Translations under genes and position numbers: made by a program
In this document: piece by piece, positions 17,353 to 26,481 of the stretch
Position numbering within the stretch: position 1 is the first letter of the stretch
Layout: each line of letters starts with the position of its first letter
NCBI RefSeq assembly: GCF_027486195.1
Contig: NZ_JAIXPP010000033.1
Span: 105,860-169,859 of the forward strand
Source of the DNA: Novosphingobium sp.
GTDB taxonomy: Bacteria; Pseudomonadota; Alphaproteobacteria; Sphingomonadales; Sphingomonadaceae
DNA: 64,000 nt
Direction of reading: 5' to 3'
The notes under the pieces: model-generated
The model's input: only the letters and a program-made list of their open reading frames with translations
Told to the model about the DNA's origin: nothing
Databases searched by the model: none

Positions 17353-17963
17353 GAGGAAAGCGCATCGCTGAGGGCGCGCTGCCATGTGCCGGGGCCGTCC
17401 TCGACGCCGCCCGCGCTGCCCTCGATGCGCAGCGCGCCGCGTTCGAGGGCGGGGTCAGGTTCGAAGTGCCAGTCTTCGGGGAGGCGCGCGGCGAGCAGCG
17501 CGAGGTCTTCGGGGTGGAGGCGGATCACGCGCTCGTCTGCCGCGCGGGCGAGCATGCCGGCAGCGACCGTGACGCGGGCGGCGAGGGCATCGGCATCGGC
17601 GGCATACTCACCCAGCAACGGGGCGCAGAGCGCGAGGACCGTATCGCGCAGGCGCGATTCGAGCTCGCGCGTGAGGTCTGCATCGAGGCGGCCAAAGGCG
17701 ATCTCGAGCTTGGCGCGGGCGGCATCCTGCGCGGCGAGCGCTTCGGTGAAGGCGGCTTCGGCATCGGCGGCGCCTTGTGCATACCCCGCGGCAAAAGCGC
17801 GCGTTTCGGGATCTTCCTCGGGCTCGGGCGGGGGCGGTTCGGATGGCTCGGCAAAAATGGGGGACTGTCCCCATTTATTGCGGCGCAGGAAGCCGGTGCT
17901 CCCGCCTCCGAGTTCGGCGAGCGAGAGCGCGCGGACCATCGTGCCTGGGGCGGCCTCAGACAT
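17346..17963 (-). CDS. fliH: Flagellar assembly protein FliH, with inserted repeat
   Basis: A 205-residue regulator of FliI. The middle and C-terminal parts (about 60-200) have the Ala/Glu-rich helices and the AADERVIRLHPEDLALL pattern of FliH/YscL. ATG 17963 overlaps the end of fliG (CTATGTCTGA) and is preferred over an upstream in-frame start at 18008. Residues about 29-36 (KWGQSPIF) are coded by a palindromic repeat (17855-17876) that appears to have entered the gene in frame, in the unconserved N-terminal region before a Pro/Glu-rich linker. Confidence 0.88.
   Translation of the reverse strand: MSEAAPGTMVRALSLAELGGGSTGFLRRNKWGQSPIFAEPSEPPPPEPEEDPETRAFAAGYAQGAADAEAAFTEALAAQDAARAKLEIAFGRLDADLTRELESRLRDTVLALCAPLLGEYAADADALAARVTVAAGMLARAADERVIRLHPEDLALLAARLPEDWHFEPDPALERGALRIEGSAGGVEDGPGTWQRALSDALSSC
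17855..17876. repeat. Palindromic REP-like element inside fliH
   Basis: A perfect inverted repeat AAATGGGG-gactgt-CCCCATTT. Its base composition differs from the surrounding gene, and sequences of this GGGGACTGTCCCC type are known to me as dispersed palindromes in many bacteria. Here it is translated as KWGQSPIF within fliH. Confidence 0.7.
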
Positions 17964-18984
17964 AGTCGTCGTCGCCCGCGCCGAACACGATCGTGCCTTC
18001 GGCGGCAAGGCGGCGGGCGGCGGTGACCACGGCCTTCTGCGCCTCGACCACTTCGGCCATCTTCATGCGGCCGCGCGCATCGATCTCATCACGCACGCCT
18101 TCGGCAGCGCGGCTCGACATGGCGCGGAAGAAGCACTCGCGTTGTTCGGCACCGATGCCCTTGAGCGCGGCGATGAGCGTATCGGAATCGACTTCGCGGA
18201 GCAGCGAACCCATCGACTTGTCGTCGAGCACGAAGAGGTGCTCGAACTTGAACATCTCGTTCTCGATGGCCTTGGCGAGCTGTTTGTCCGCCCGCGCGAT
18301 CTCGGGCATGACCCGCTTCTCGACCGTGCGGGCCGAAGCGTTGATGATGTCCGCCGCTTCGCGCGGGCCGCCCATGGTGAGCGCGGCGCTGCCGTGGCAT
18401 TCGGTGATGCGCTGCGCGAGGAGGTCTTCGAGCATGGCGATGGCCTCGGGCGCGACGGGGCCCAGTGTGGCGATGCGCTGGACTACCTGAGGCTGGAGCG
18501 CTTCGGGGAGGGCATGGAGCACGCCGGCGGCGACATCCGGATCGAGCTGGACGAGGAGCACCGCGAGCGCCTGCGGATGTTCGCCCTGCACCAGCGGAAC
18601 GAGCGCATGCGGAGTGAGCCAGCGCGCGAGTTCGAGGCTGGAGCCGGGGCGCGGCGCATCGGGGGCGATGCGCTGCATGAGGTTGTCGGCTTTGACGTCG
18701 CCCACCGCATGCGTCATCAGCTGGCGCACCTGACCAACACGGTCGTTGGCCCCGATGGTGACCTGCGCAGCATTGTCGACAAAGCTCTGCAGGGCCTGCG
18801 TGATCGCATCGGCGTCGATCTCGCCGATCTCGCACATCTTCGCGCCGAGCAGGCGCAGCTCGGCGGGTTCGAGCTGGGCAAGCAGTGCGGCGGCATGATC
18901 ATCGTCGAGCAGCATCATCATGACGGCAGCGCGGGTAGGGCCGCTGATTTCGCCGCCGGTCTGGGCCTGGGCCTCGGTGGTCAT
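17956..18984 (-). CDS. fliG: Flagellar motor switch protein FliG
   Basis: A 342-residue C-ring protein that couples to the stator. The middle-domain signature GEHPQALAVLLVQLDPDVAAGVL (EHPQ motif, about 133-136) binds FliM, and the C-terminal domain (about 235-330) carries the charged torque helix (MKFEHLFVLDD-like to RDEIDARGRMKMAEVVEAQK). Length is normal. The start overlaps the fliF stop by four bases. Confidence 0.95.
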   Translation of the reverse strand: MTTEAQAQTGGEISGPTRAAVMMMLLDDDHAAALLAQLEPAELRLLGAKMCEIGEIDADAITQALQSFVDNAAQVTIGANDRVGQVRQLMTHAVGDVKADNLMQRIAPDAPRPGSSLELARWLTPHALVPLVQGEHPQALAVLLVQLDPDVAAGVLHALPEALQPQVVQRIATLGPVAPEAIAMLEDLLAQRITECHGSAALTMGGPREAADIINASARTVEKRVMPEIARADKQLAKAIENEMFKFEHLFVLDDKSMGSLLREVDSDTLIAALKGIGAEQRECFFRAMSSRAAEGVRDEIDARGRMKMAEVVEAQKAVVTAARRLAAEGTIVFGAGDDDYV

Positions 18985-20696
18985 TCCATTCCCTCGGGTG
19001 CGGGTTCGTTGAGCAACTGGCGCAGCGCGTTGAGCGCGTTTTCGGGTTGCTGGACCACGATGCGCTGGGCGACGCCGACCTGACGGCTGAGCGCATCGGG
19101 ATCGATTTCGCCGGTCTCGGGATCGACGATCGGCTCGATCCGCTGGATCTTCTTGCGGCGGCGGCGGGCGGGGCTCTCGGCGTTGTCGCCCTCTTCGAGG
19201 GCCTCGCTTTCCTCGCCTTCGCTGGTGCCGGCGGAGTCTGCGTTATCCTTGACGATGACGGGCGCGGGATCGCGCTTCAGCGCCTTGATCAGCGGGCGCA
19301 CGCCGAGCAGCAGGGTGAGCAGCACGGCGATGAGCGCCACGGCATTGCGCACGATCATCGCGAACCACGGGGTTTCCCAGAAGGCGGGCGGGGTGACGGC
19401 GACAGGGCTGAAATTGCGCACCACGACCGCGACCTGATCGCCGCGCGCGGTATCGGCACCGACGGCGGCGGCGACGAGTTGCTTGATCTGGTCGATCTCG
19501 GCGGGCTTGGCCTTGGCCATGATCGCGCCCGAAAGCGCGACGGCGACGGAAAGCCGCTTGATCTTGCCGGGCGTCTGATTGGTGACGGCGACTTCGCGGC
19601 CGAGTTCGTAAGTGCGCGCGGAGGAGCTTTCGCCGGTGGCGGACGGTGAGGGAGCAGGCGTGGGGCTCGCGCCCGGGGTGGGCGTGGCACCGGGCGCGCC
19701 GGGCTGGGCGGTGGTGGGGGGCGGCGGGGTGTTGGAAAGGACGCCGGGGACTCCAACTGCAGTGCCCACGCCCGCGCCTTGTGAGGCGGACTGCGTTTCG
19801 GAGCGGACCACGCCTTGCTTGTCATAGCTTTCGCGCGCGGATGTGAGCTGGTCCATATCGAGATCGACCTGGATCTCGCTGGAGAAGTTGCCTTCGCCGA
19901 GCATCGGCGTGAGCAGCTGCGAAACCTGGCTGCGCAGCTTTTCTTCCATGCGCGATTGCAGATCGAGCCGGTCGGTCTCGCCGGGCTTGGCCGAGGAGAG
20001 CAGGCGGCCGTGCTGGTCGATTACCTTGACCGCATCAACGGACAGGGAAGGCACCGAGCCTGCGACGAGATTGACGATGGCGCTGACCTGGCTGTCGGCC
20101 AGTTGGCGTCCGCGCGCGAGCTTGACCATGACCGAGGCGGTGGGGGCGGCGTTATCACGGACGAAAACGGACTTTTCCGGTTCGGCGAGGTGGACGCGGA
20201 CGGCCTCCACGCCGTCGATCTGCATCACCGTGAGTTCAAGCTCGCGTTCGCGTGCGGCGAGGAGGCGTTCGCCCTCCAGCGTGCGGCTCGCGCCCATCGG
20301 CAATTTGTCGAGCATCTGCGCGCCGGTCTCGGGCGTGGCGAGCGCGCCATCGGAGGCAGCGACCATGCGTGCCTTGTACAGGTCGTTCTCGCCCACGGTG
20401 ACCGCGCCGGTGGCGTTGTCGATAGTGTAGGCGATCGAGGCCTTGTCGAGCGCGGCGACGACTTGAGCGCGTTCACTGTCGTTGAGATCGCTATAGAGGA
20501 TGCGCTGCGGCGCGGGGGCCATGGTCATGTAGAGCAGCGCGGTGAGGCCGGCGGCAGAGACGCCCGCAAACCATGGCAGCGCGCGGCGCATCGGCGGCTG
20601 ACCAAGGAACGCGCCGGTGCGCGCGAGCATGCCGCCGCCTGCCGGATCGGTCAGCGGGGCGAAGAGCGAGAGACTGGGTGCGGTTGGATCGGCCAT
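18981..20696 (-). CDS. fliF: MS-ring protein FliF
   Basis: A 571-residue inner-membrane ring protein on which the flagellum is built. It has a membrane helix near the start (about 38-60) and another near residues 455-480 (NAVALIAVLLTLLLGVRPLI), with periplasmic ring-building domains between them. A Pro/Thr/Ala-rich linker lies at about 325-360. The cytoplasmic tail that binds FliG follows the second helix. fliE is four bases upstream and fliG overlaps the end. Confidence 0.95.
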   Translation of the reverse strand: MADPTAPSLSLFAPLTDPAGGGMLARTGAFLGQPPMRRALPWFAGVSAAGLTALLYMTMAPAPQRILYSDLNDSERAQVVAALDKASIAYTIDNATGAVTVGENDLYKARMVAASDGALATPETGAQMLDKLPMGASRTLEGERLLAARERELELTVMQIDGVEAVRVHLAEPEKSVFVRDNAAPTASVMVKLARGRQLADSQVSAIVNLVAGSVPSLSVDAVKVIDQHGRLLSSAKPGETDRLDLQSRMEEKLRSQVSQLLTPMLGEGNFSSEIQVDLDMDQLTSARESYDKQGVVRSETQSASQGAGVGTAVGVPGVLSNTPPPPTTAQPGAPGATPTPGASPTPAPSPSATGESSSARTYELGREVAVTNQTPGKIKRLSVAVALSGAIMAKAKPAEIDQIKQLVAAAVGADTARGDQVAVVVRNFSPVAVTPPAFWETPWFAMIVRNAVALIAVLLTLLLGVRPLIKALKRDPAPVIVKDNADSAGTSEGEESEALEEGDNAESPARRRRKKIQRIEPIVDPETGEIDPDALSRQVGVAQRIVVQQPENALNALRQLLNEPAPEGME

Positions 20697-20699
20697 CTA

Positions 20700-21065
20700 T
20701 CAGACCCCCATCCTCATGATGTCCTGGTAGGCGGTGAGCAGCTTGTTGCGCACCTGCAGCGTGGCCTCGAAGGCGACGCCGGCTTCCTGCCGGGCGAGCA
20801 TGACCTTGGCGATGTCGGTCACCTCGCCCTTGTCGTAGCCTTCGCTGAGCTTCGAGGCGATTTCCTGTGACGCGTTCACGTTATCGAGCGCGGACTTGAG
20901 CGCCGAGGTGAAGCCGTTTGCAGGAGCTTCGGGCGCGGCCTCAGGTGCGCCGGACGCGGGCGTGCGCACCTGCTGGAGAAGCTGCGAGCGATCGATGATC
21001 TGCTGGCGCAGCGCCATGATCTGCTGGAGCCCCCCGGCTCCATTGATGCCCCCGATGCCGCTCAT
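20700..21065 (-). CDS. fliE: Flagellar hook-basal body protein FliE
   Basis: A 121-residue rod-base protein connecting the MS ring and the rod. The C-terminal half has the FliE pattern VTDIAKVMLARQEAGVAFEATLQVRNKLLTAYQDIMRM. It is exported by the type III gate and has no signal peptide. The start overlaps the end of the upstream activator gene by four bases, so both are in one transcript. Confidence 0.94.
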   Translation of the reverse strand: MSGIGGINGAGGLQQIMALRQQIIDRSQLLQQVRTPASGAPEAAPEAPANGFTSALKSALDNVNASQEIASKLSEGYDKGEVTDIAKVMLARQEAGVAFEATLQVRNKLLTAYQDIMRMGV

Positions 21066-22351
21066 CGCCGGCTACCGGCCACGGCGATGCCGTTCTCGCG
21101 GAATTCGGCGAGGCGGTAGCGCAAGGTGCGTTCCGAAATGCCGAGCTTGCGCGCGGCGGCGACGCGGCTGCCGCCGCAGCTGTCGAGCGCGGCGAGGATG
21201 GCGCGGGTTTCGGAAAGCTGGACGATGTTGGAGAGCTTGCCGCCCGGAATTGTCGTCATGCCGGGTGCAGGGTCGGTGGCGACGGGATCGCTTGCCACGC
21301 GCACCGGGCGATCGAAGACGATGTGCTGCATGCCGATCTCGGGGGCGTCGCCCGCCAGAAGCAGCGCGCGGCGCATGACGTTTTCGAGTTCGCGCACGTT
21401 GCCGGGCCAGGCGTGAGCCTCGAGCATGGCCAGCGCGGCCTCGCCGATCCACGGAACTGTCCGGCCCGCAGGGACATGGCGCAACACCATCGCAAACGCG
21501 AGCGGGGCGATGTCGGCGGGGCGATCGCGCAGGGCGGAGAGTTCCAAGGGAAAGACGTTGAGGCGGTAGTAGAGGTCGGCGCGGAAACGGCCTTCCTCGA
21601 CTTCGCTCGGCAGATCGCGGTTGGCGCAGGCGATCACGCGAACGTCCACCTTGACCGGTTTCGTCGCGCCGAGCGGCACGACTTCGCCTTCCTGCAGCAC
21701 GCGCAAGAGCTTGGCCTGGAGCGCGAGGGGCATTTCCGCGATCTCGTCGAGCAGCAGAGTGCCGCCATGCGCGGCGCGGAAGAAGCCTTCCGCCGCAGCG
21801 TTCGCGCCGGTGAACGCGCCCTTCTGGTGGCCGAACAGCATGGCCTCGAGCATCGTCTCTGGCATGGCGGCGCAGTTGATCGCGATGAACGGTGCGGCGG
21901 CGCGCGGCGAGCGCAAGTGGATGAAACGGCTGAGCACTTCCTTGCCGGTGCCGGTGGGACCGTTGATGAGCACCGGGATCTCTGCCTGGGCGAGGCGTTC
22001 GGCCAGCGCGAGGACCGAGAGCGTTTCGGGATCGGCGGCGACGGGGCTGCCGGCGGGCGCGGCACAGGCGATCAGCGCGGCCAGCACGGCAGGATCGGCG
22101 CTGTCTGCATAAGCAAGATCGTGGCGGCCGCCGTGGCCGCGCGTGATGGCATTGCCGGCAGCGCGCGAGAGCAGCACGGTGCGATCGAACAGGCCGGGGG
22201 CGGGCGGCTCATCCGCGCCGCGCAAGGTGAAGGTTCCGGCAGGGGTGAAGCTGCCCAGAACCGAGCGGGCCCGTGCAAGCAAGGCTGCGTGCGGGGCGGG
22301 CGTGATGGCGGCGCTTCCTCCATTGCTGCGCGCTGCCTGCTGAATGTTCAT
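21062..22351 (-). CDS. Sigma-54-dependent flagellar activator (FlbD-like)
   Basis: A 429-residue enhancer-binding protein. The AAA+ domain (about 105-335) has Walker A GPTGTGKE (about 131-138) and the sigma-54 contact loop GAFTGA (about 178-183). A Fis-type helix-turn-helix (GSRVAAARKLGISERTLRYR) ends the protein. The first about 100 residues do not look like a receiver domain, unlike Caulobacter FlbD. ATG 22351 is chosen; in-frame ATGs at 22387 and 22420 are possible. Its likely targets are the sigma-54 promoters before flgB and sltF. It overlaps fliE by four bases and heads the fli operon. Confidence 0.9.
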   Translation of the reverse strand: MNIQQAARSNGGSAAITPAPHAALLARARSVLGSFTPAGTFTLRGADEPPAPGLFDRTVLLSRAAGNAITRGHGGRHDLAYADSADPAVLAALIACAAPAGSPVAADPETLSVLALAERLAQAEIPVLINGPTGTGKEVLSRFIHLRSPRAAAPFIAINCAAMPETMLEAMLFGHQKGAFTGANAAAEGFFRAAHGGTLLLDEIAEMPLALQAKLLRVLQEGEVVPLGATKPVKVDVRVIACANRDLPSEVEEGRFRADLYYRLNVFPLELSALRDRPADIAPLAFAMVLRHVPAGRTVPWIGEAALAMLEAHAWPGNVRELENVMRRALLLAGDAPEIGMQHIVFDRPVRVASDPVATDPAPGMTTIPGGKLSNIVQLSETRAILAALDSCGGSRVAAARKLGISERTLRYRLAEFRENGIAVAGSRR

Positions 22352-22497
22352 GTTTCCAAACCCTGTTCGTGCTGGCGTCTTAACCATCGTGATGGGCTGT
22401 TTTTCGCGCGAAAACGTCAAGCGCTGCGAAACTTTAAGCTCCGCGTACGCCCTAAGGGCTACTACTTGGATCCGGCAGATCGCTGCCGACGCCCCCC

Positions 22498-22524
22498 TTA
22501 AACCCGGCAGGCTTTTGCCGGTCT
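22498..22524 (+). promoter_or_regulatory. FliA (sigma-28) type promoter for flagellin
   Basis: TTAAA, then 14 bases from the last A, then GCCGGTCT. The same TTAAA-N14-GCCG-N-TCT arrangement precedes flgM. It lies about 70 bases before the flagellin start. The same stretch also contains CGGCAGGCTTTTGCCG, close to the palindrome before flgB, so an activator or repressor may bind here too. Confidence 0.65.
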
Positions 22525-22595
22525 TTGCCGTGGCTGCCGCGTCGATCCCCGACCGGCGTCAACCGGGGAACGACCCCTCTTAACGGAGACAGACC

Positions 22596-23477
22596 ATGGC
22601 GGTTATCAATACCAACATCAGCGCGATCAAGGCGGCGAACGCCTCGAACAGCGCCTCGAAGATGGCTGGTCAGGCGATGGAGCGCCTTTCGACCGGCAAG
22701 CGCATCAACGGCGCGAAGGACGACGCTGCAGGCCTCGCCATCGCTACGACGATGACCTCGCAGATCAAGGGCATGAGCCAGGGCGTGCGCAACGCCAACG
22801 ACGGCATCAGCATGGCGCAGACCGCGGAAGGCGCGCTGAACGAAGTGACCAACATGCTGCAGCGCGTCCGCGAACTGGCGGTGCAGTCGAAGTCGGGCAC
22901 CTACCAGCAGTCCGACCGTGACGCGATGCAGTCGGAAGTCGGCAACCTCAACGCCCAGATCTCGGACGTGCTCAACAACACCAAGTTCAACGGCAACGCG
23001 GTGTTCTCGGTGGTCGGCGCAGCGCCGGCGGCTGACGGTTCAGACGACAAGACGGTCTCGATCCAGACCGGCGCCAATACCTCCGACACCGTTGACATCG
23101 TTTCGAAGGCATTCGATGGCACCAAGCTGTTTGGCGGCACGGATACGGCCTACGACTCGGCCTCGACGACCCAGGCGCTCGATGTTTCGTCGGCGACCAA
23201 TGCTTCGACCACGATCGACAACGTCGATGCCGCGCTCGCCAACGTCAACTCGACCCGTGCGACGTTCGGTGCCGGCCAGAACCGCCTGGAATCGGCCGTC
23301 AACAACCTGAACGACAACATCACCAACCTGTCGGACGCGCGTTCGCGCATTCAGGACACCGACTATTCGGCTGAAACGACCGCGATGGCCAAGGCCCAGA
23401 TCCTGAGCCAGGCTTCGACCGCGATGATCGCGCAGGCCAACCAGAGCCAGCAGAACGTGCTCTCGTTGCTGCGTTAA
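22596..23477 (+). CDS. fliC: Flagellin
   Basis: A 293-residue filament subunit. The N-terminal D0/D1 (INTNISAIKAANASNSASK to about 140) and C-terminal D1/D0 (about 210-293, ending ANQSQQNVLSLLR) are well conserved; the central variable region is very short, so the filament surface should be thin. GGAG stands about ten bases before the ATG. Transcription is probably by FliA from the site at 22498-22524. It stands alone, divergent from the fli operon, with a terminator behind it. Confidence 0.96.
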   Translation: MAVINTNISAIKAANASNSASKMAGQAMERLSTGKRINGAKDDAAGLAIATTMTSQIKGMSQGVRNANDGISMAQTAEGALNEVTNMLQRVRELAVQSKSGTYQQSDRDAMQSEVGNLNAQISDVLNNTKFNGNAVFSVVGAAPAADGSDDKTVSIQTGANTSDTVDIVSKAFDGTKLFGGTDTAYDSASTTQALDVSSATNASTTIDNVDAALANVNSTRATFGAGQNRLESAVNNLNDNITNLSDARSRIQDTDYSAETTAMAKAQILSQASTAMIAQANQSQQNVLSLLR

Positions 23478-23524
23478 GCTTGCGCTCTTCCAGCACGCCC
23501 GTTCTCCACCGGGTGCGCACCTTG

Positions 23525-23557
23525 CCCGGCGATCCCTGCGCGGATCGCCGGGTTCTT
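23525..23557 (+). terminator. Terminator after flagellin
   Basis: An 11-base perfect stem (cccggcgatcc and ggatcgccggg) with a 6-base loop, followed by TTCTT. It lies between the ends of the convergent flagellin and alanine racemase genes and may serve both. Confidence 0.8.
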
Positions 23558-23562
23558 GGTGT

Positions 23563-24834
23563 TCAGCGGGGCTTGAGCACCCGTGGCAGCGCAGCGCCGA
23601 GCACGTTGAGCATTTCCGAGATGTAGGTGCTCGAATTGGCTTCGAACTCGGCGTGGGTGATGCGGTCTGCGCCTTGCGCGCCAAAGAGGACGACTTCATC
23701 GTCCAGCCGCGCGTCGCGGTGCTCGGTGACGTCGACCATGAGCGTGTTCATGGTGACGCGCCCGACGACGGGCGCGCGGCGGCCGCGGATGAGGACTTCG
23801 GTGTGGTTCTTGCCTTCCGCCGGGAATTCGGGCCGGTTGGAATGGCTGAAGCTGCGGCGAAGGCCGTCCGAATAGCCGATGGGCACGTTCGCCAGCCAGC
23901 TCTCACGCTCCAGCCGGAAGGTGCGGTCGTACGCCACGGTCTGGCCGGCAGGATAATGGTTTACGGCAGCGATGCGCGACTTGATCGTCGAGACGGGGAC
24001 GAAAGCGCTGGTCTTGACCGAGCCGAGATCGCCATAAAGCGCGCCGCCGACGCGGACCATGTCGAGCCGGGTATCGGGCTGGGTGAGCGTGGCGAAGGTA
24101 TTGGCGGTGTGGCGCGTGAACCCATCCGTCTTCAGGCCTTCGCCTTGCAGCCACGCGAGGTCTTCCTTGTAGCGGGCGAGTTGGCCAAGGATGTCTGCCG
24201 CTTCCTCGCTGGGAAAATGCGTCATCGCGCCCGCGATGCGCAGGCGTTTGAGCGCGAGCATGGCGCGGGCATCGGCCTTGCCGTAATCGGTGGAAAGCTC
24301 GACCCCGTTGCGCGACATGCCGCCCGCATTGAGCGCGAGGTGGACGGGGAGCGGGAAGCGCGGGCGGCGCTGGCGCCAGAGCGCTTCGAGCCGGGCGGCG
24401 GCCTCGGCATTGCCGATCAGTTCGACAAGGCCGGTGCCCATGGCATCTTCCATTTCCTCCGGCGCGGCGAGGCGGATGCGGTAGAGCCTCCCGCGATAGC
24501 CCAGCTGGCGCGCGACGCGGGCTTCATCGTTGGAGGTGATCGCGACATCGGTGATCCCGGCCTTGATGACCGAGGGGATGAGGAGCGCGATGCCATTCCC
24601 ATAGGCGTCCGCCTTCATCACCGCGCAGATGCGCGAAGGGCCGACGATCTTGCGCAAGGTGGCGATATTGGCCGTGAAAGCCGCTGCATCGACTTCGATC
24701 CACCCATTGCGCCGCTGCGCCTGCGCAAGGGTGAGGCCGAAGTTCGTGGCGGAGAGGATCGGCGCGGCAGCGGCGCGGGTGGCGGCAAGCACGGCGCCGG
24801 CGGCTCCAGCGGCGAGGAAATTGCGGCGATGCAT
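23563..24834 (-). CDS. Alanine racemase with export signal (probably periplasmic)
   Basis: A 423-residue PLP enzyme of the alanine racemase family. The PLP lysine motif AVMKADAYGNG is at about 70-80 and the catalytic-Tyr region reads PIGYSDGLRR. Unlike cytoplasmic Alr (about 360 residues) it starts with a twin-arginine-like signal (HRRNFLAAGAAGAVLAA), so it probably works in the periplasm like the broad-spectrum racemases of some bacteria. The ATG overlaps the stop of the upstream N-acyl-D-amino-acid deacylase by one base. Together they could turn external acyl-D-amino acids into L-forms; this pathway is inferred. Confidence 0.9.
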   Translation of the reverse strand: MHRRNFLAAGAAGAVLAATRAAAAPILSATNFGLTLAQAQRRNGWIEVDAAAFTANIATLRKIVGPSRICAVMKADAYGNGIALLIPSVIKAGITDVAITSNDEARVARQLGYRGRLYRIRLAAPEEMEDAMGTGLVELIGNAEAAARLEALWRQRRPRFPLPVHLALNAGGMSRNGVELSTDYGKADARAMLALKRLRIAGAMTHFPSEEAADILGQLARYKEDLAWLQGEGLKTDGFTRHTANTFATLTQPDTRLDMVRVGGALYGDLGSVKTSAFVPVSTIKSRIAAVNHYPAGQTVAYDRTFRLERESWLANVPIGYSDGLRRSFSHSNRPEFPAEGKNHTEVLIRGRRAPVVGRVTMNTLMVDVTEHRDARLDDEVVLFGAQGADRITHAEFEANSSTYISEMLNVLGAALPRVLKPR

Positions 24835-26354
24835 CAGGGTTGACCCCGCTTGAGGAAGCGGCCGGGCCAGGTGCCGGTGGGCTTGCCATCGGCGTAGACA
24901 AGCTTGCCGTTCACGATCACGCGCGAAACGCCGGTGGCGAGCGCGGCGGAATCGCCCACCTTGGCATGATCGGTGATGGTGGCGGGATCGAACAGCACGA
25001 GATCGGCCTTGTAGCCAGCCCGGATCACGCCGCGCCCGGCGATGCCCAATTGCTCGGCGGTTTGCCCGGTCATCTTGTGGATGGCTTCGGGCAGCGTCAG
25101 GACATGCTGCTCGCGAACATACTGGCGCAGGATCTTGGCCATTGCGCCCGCGCCGCGCGGGTGGCGCGAGCCGATCATGCCATCCGAGCAGACCACGCTG
25201 TGCTTCCACGCGAGGAATGCCGCCACGTCCGCCGGGGCCATGGCGGTGCCGATCACCGATTCCCCGCCGCCCGCATCGGGGTGCGCCTTTTCCCAATCGA
25301 GCGCGCGGTTGATCAGCCAGAGGTAGGTGACCGCCGGTTCCTCTTTGCGCGCTGCGGCGATCTGGCCGATGGTCTGGCCCTCGAACGCGGGCTCTGCCGC
25401 GTAGTAATCGAGCAGCATGCCTTCCGGCGTGGAGAGGTGGGTGAGCGCGAAGCGGGCAGCGGCGAGATCGGTGAAATCGCGCTTGGGGAACATGACGGTC
25501 AGCGTCGAATGCCAGTACTCGTAGGGGTAGACGTCCGCCGTCACATCGATGCCGCGGGCGCGGGCGGCGTCGAGCTTGGCCAGCACCGCTTTCGCCTGCC
25601 CCCAGCGGTCAGCGATGCCGAGCTTGAGGTGCGAGATCTGCACCGGCAGCTTCGCCTTTTCGCCGATATCGAGCAGTTCATCGAGCGCGGCATCGAAGGC
25701 GACGTCCTCGCTGCGCATGTGACTGATATAGCGCCCGCCGCCGGCCGCTGCAGTGCGGGCGAGATCGACGAGTTCGGCGTGATCGGAATAGATGCCGGGA
25801 TCGTATTCAAGCCCGCTGGAGAGGCCGAGCGAGCCCGCCTTGAGATCGGCGGCGAGGAGCGCCTGCATCTTGGCGAGTTCGGCGGGGGTCGATGTGCGCT
25901 TGTAGTCCGCGCCCATGGCAGAATCGCGCAGCCAGCCGTGGCCGGTATAGGCCGCGACATTCATTGCGGCAGGGCGGGCGGCGTATTTGGCGGCGAGTTC
26001 GGCAAAGGGGCCGTGGCTGCCGCCGTCCTGCCCGACGACGATGGTGGTGACGCCTTGGGCCAGCAGCGTGGGCATGCTGCGATCCTTGTAGTCACCGCTG
26101 TCGTGATGGCTGTGCGCATCGATGAAACCGGGCGCGAGCGCGAGGCCCTTTGCCGCGATGACGGTCTCGCCCTTGCGCGGCTTCAGCGCGCCGATGGCGA
26201 GGATGCGGTCGCCCTCGATGCGGACGGAGACCTTGCGGGACGGCGCGCCGGTGCCGTCATAGACGGCCGCGCCGGTGATGAGCGTGGATGCGGCGGCGGG
26301 CGATGCCAGTGCCAGTAGGGCGGCGATGGCTGCCCTCGCAAATCCTGTCTGCAT
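24834..26354 (-). CDS. N-acyl-D-amino-acid deacylase, exported
   Basis: A 506-residue amidohydrolase that should split N-acyl-D-amino acids into the free D-amino acid and an organic acid. A signal peptide (ending SPAAA-STLI) is followed by the metal-dependent hydrolase core: the HxH motif in DAHSHHD (about 80-86), SHLKLG (about 253) and VVCSDGMIG (about 397) near the catalytic aspartate. The C-terminus (DLVLFDP) is typical of the superfamily. It lies directly upstream of the exported alanine racemase gene with a one-base overlap. Confidence 0.9.
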   Translation of the reverse strand: MQTGFARAAIAALLALASPAAASTLITGAAVYDGTGAPSRKVSVRIEGDRILAIGALKPRKGETVIAAKGLALAPGFIDAHSHHDSGDYKDRSMPTLLAQGVTTIVVGQDGGSHGPFAELAAKYAARPAAMNVAAYTGHGWLRDSAMGADYKRTSTPAELAKMQALLAADLKAGSLGLSSGLEYDPGIYSDHAELVDLARTAAAGGGRYISHMRSEDVAFDAALDELLDIGEKAKLPVQISHLKLGIADRWGQAKAVLAKLDAARARGIDVTADVYPYEYWHSTLTVMFPKRDFTDLAAARFALTHLSTPEGMLLDYYAAEPAFEGQTIGQIAAARKEEPAVTYLWLINRALDWEKAHPDAGGGESVIGTAMAPADVAAFLAWKHSVVCSDGMIGSRHPRGAGAMAKILRQYVREQHVLTLPEAIHKMTGQTAEQLGIAGRGVIRAGYKADLVLFDPATITDHAKVGDSAALATGVSRVIVNGKLVYADGKPTGTWPGRFLKRGQP

Positions 26355-26481
26355 TGCCGTGTTCCCCCTGCTGAGCCCCGATACAGGCTAGGCGGGGTGG
26401 GGGCCGGGGTGCAAGGGGTTTGGGGGTGGGAGGATAGCCACGTTGAAAGGCCTGCTAGGGCAAAATGTGAATCCGGTTGGG

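Noticed and set aside
22421..22470. TAAAGTTT on the minus strand before the activator gene
   Set aside because: It matches the -35 half of a FliA promoter but no GCCGATAA-like -10 follows at a suitable distance.
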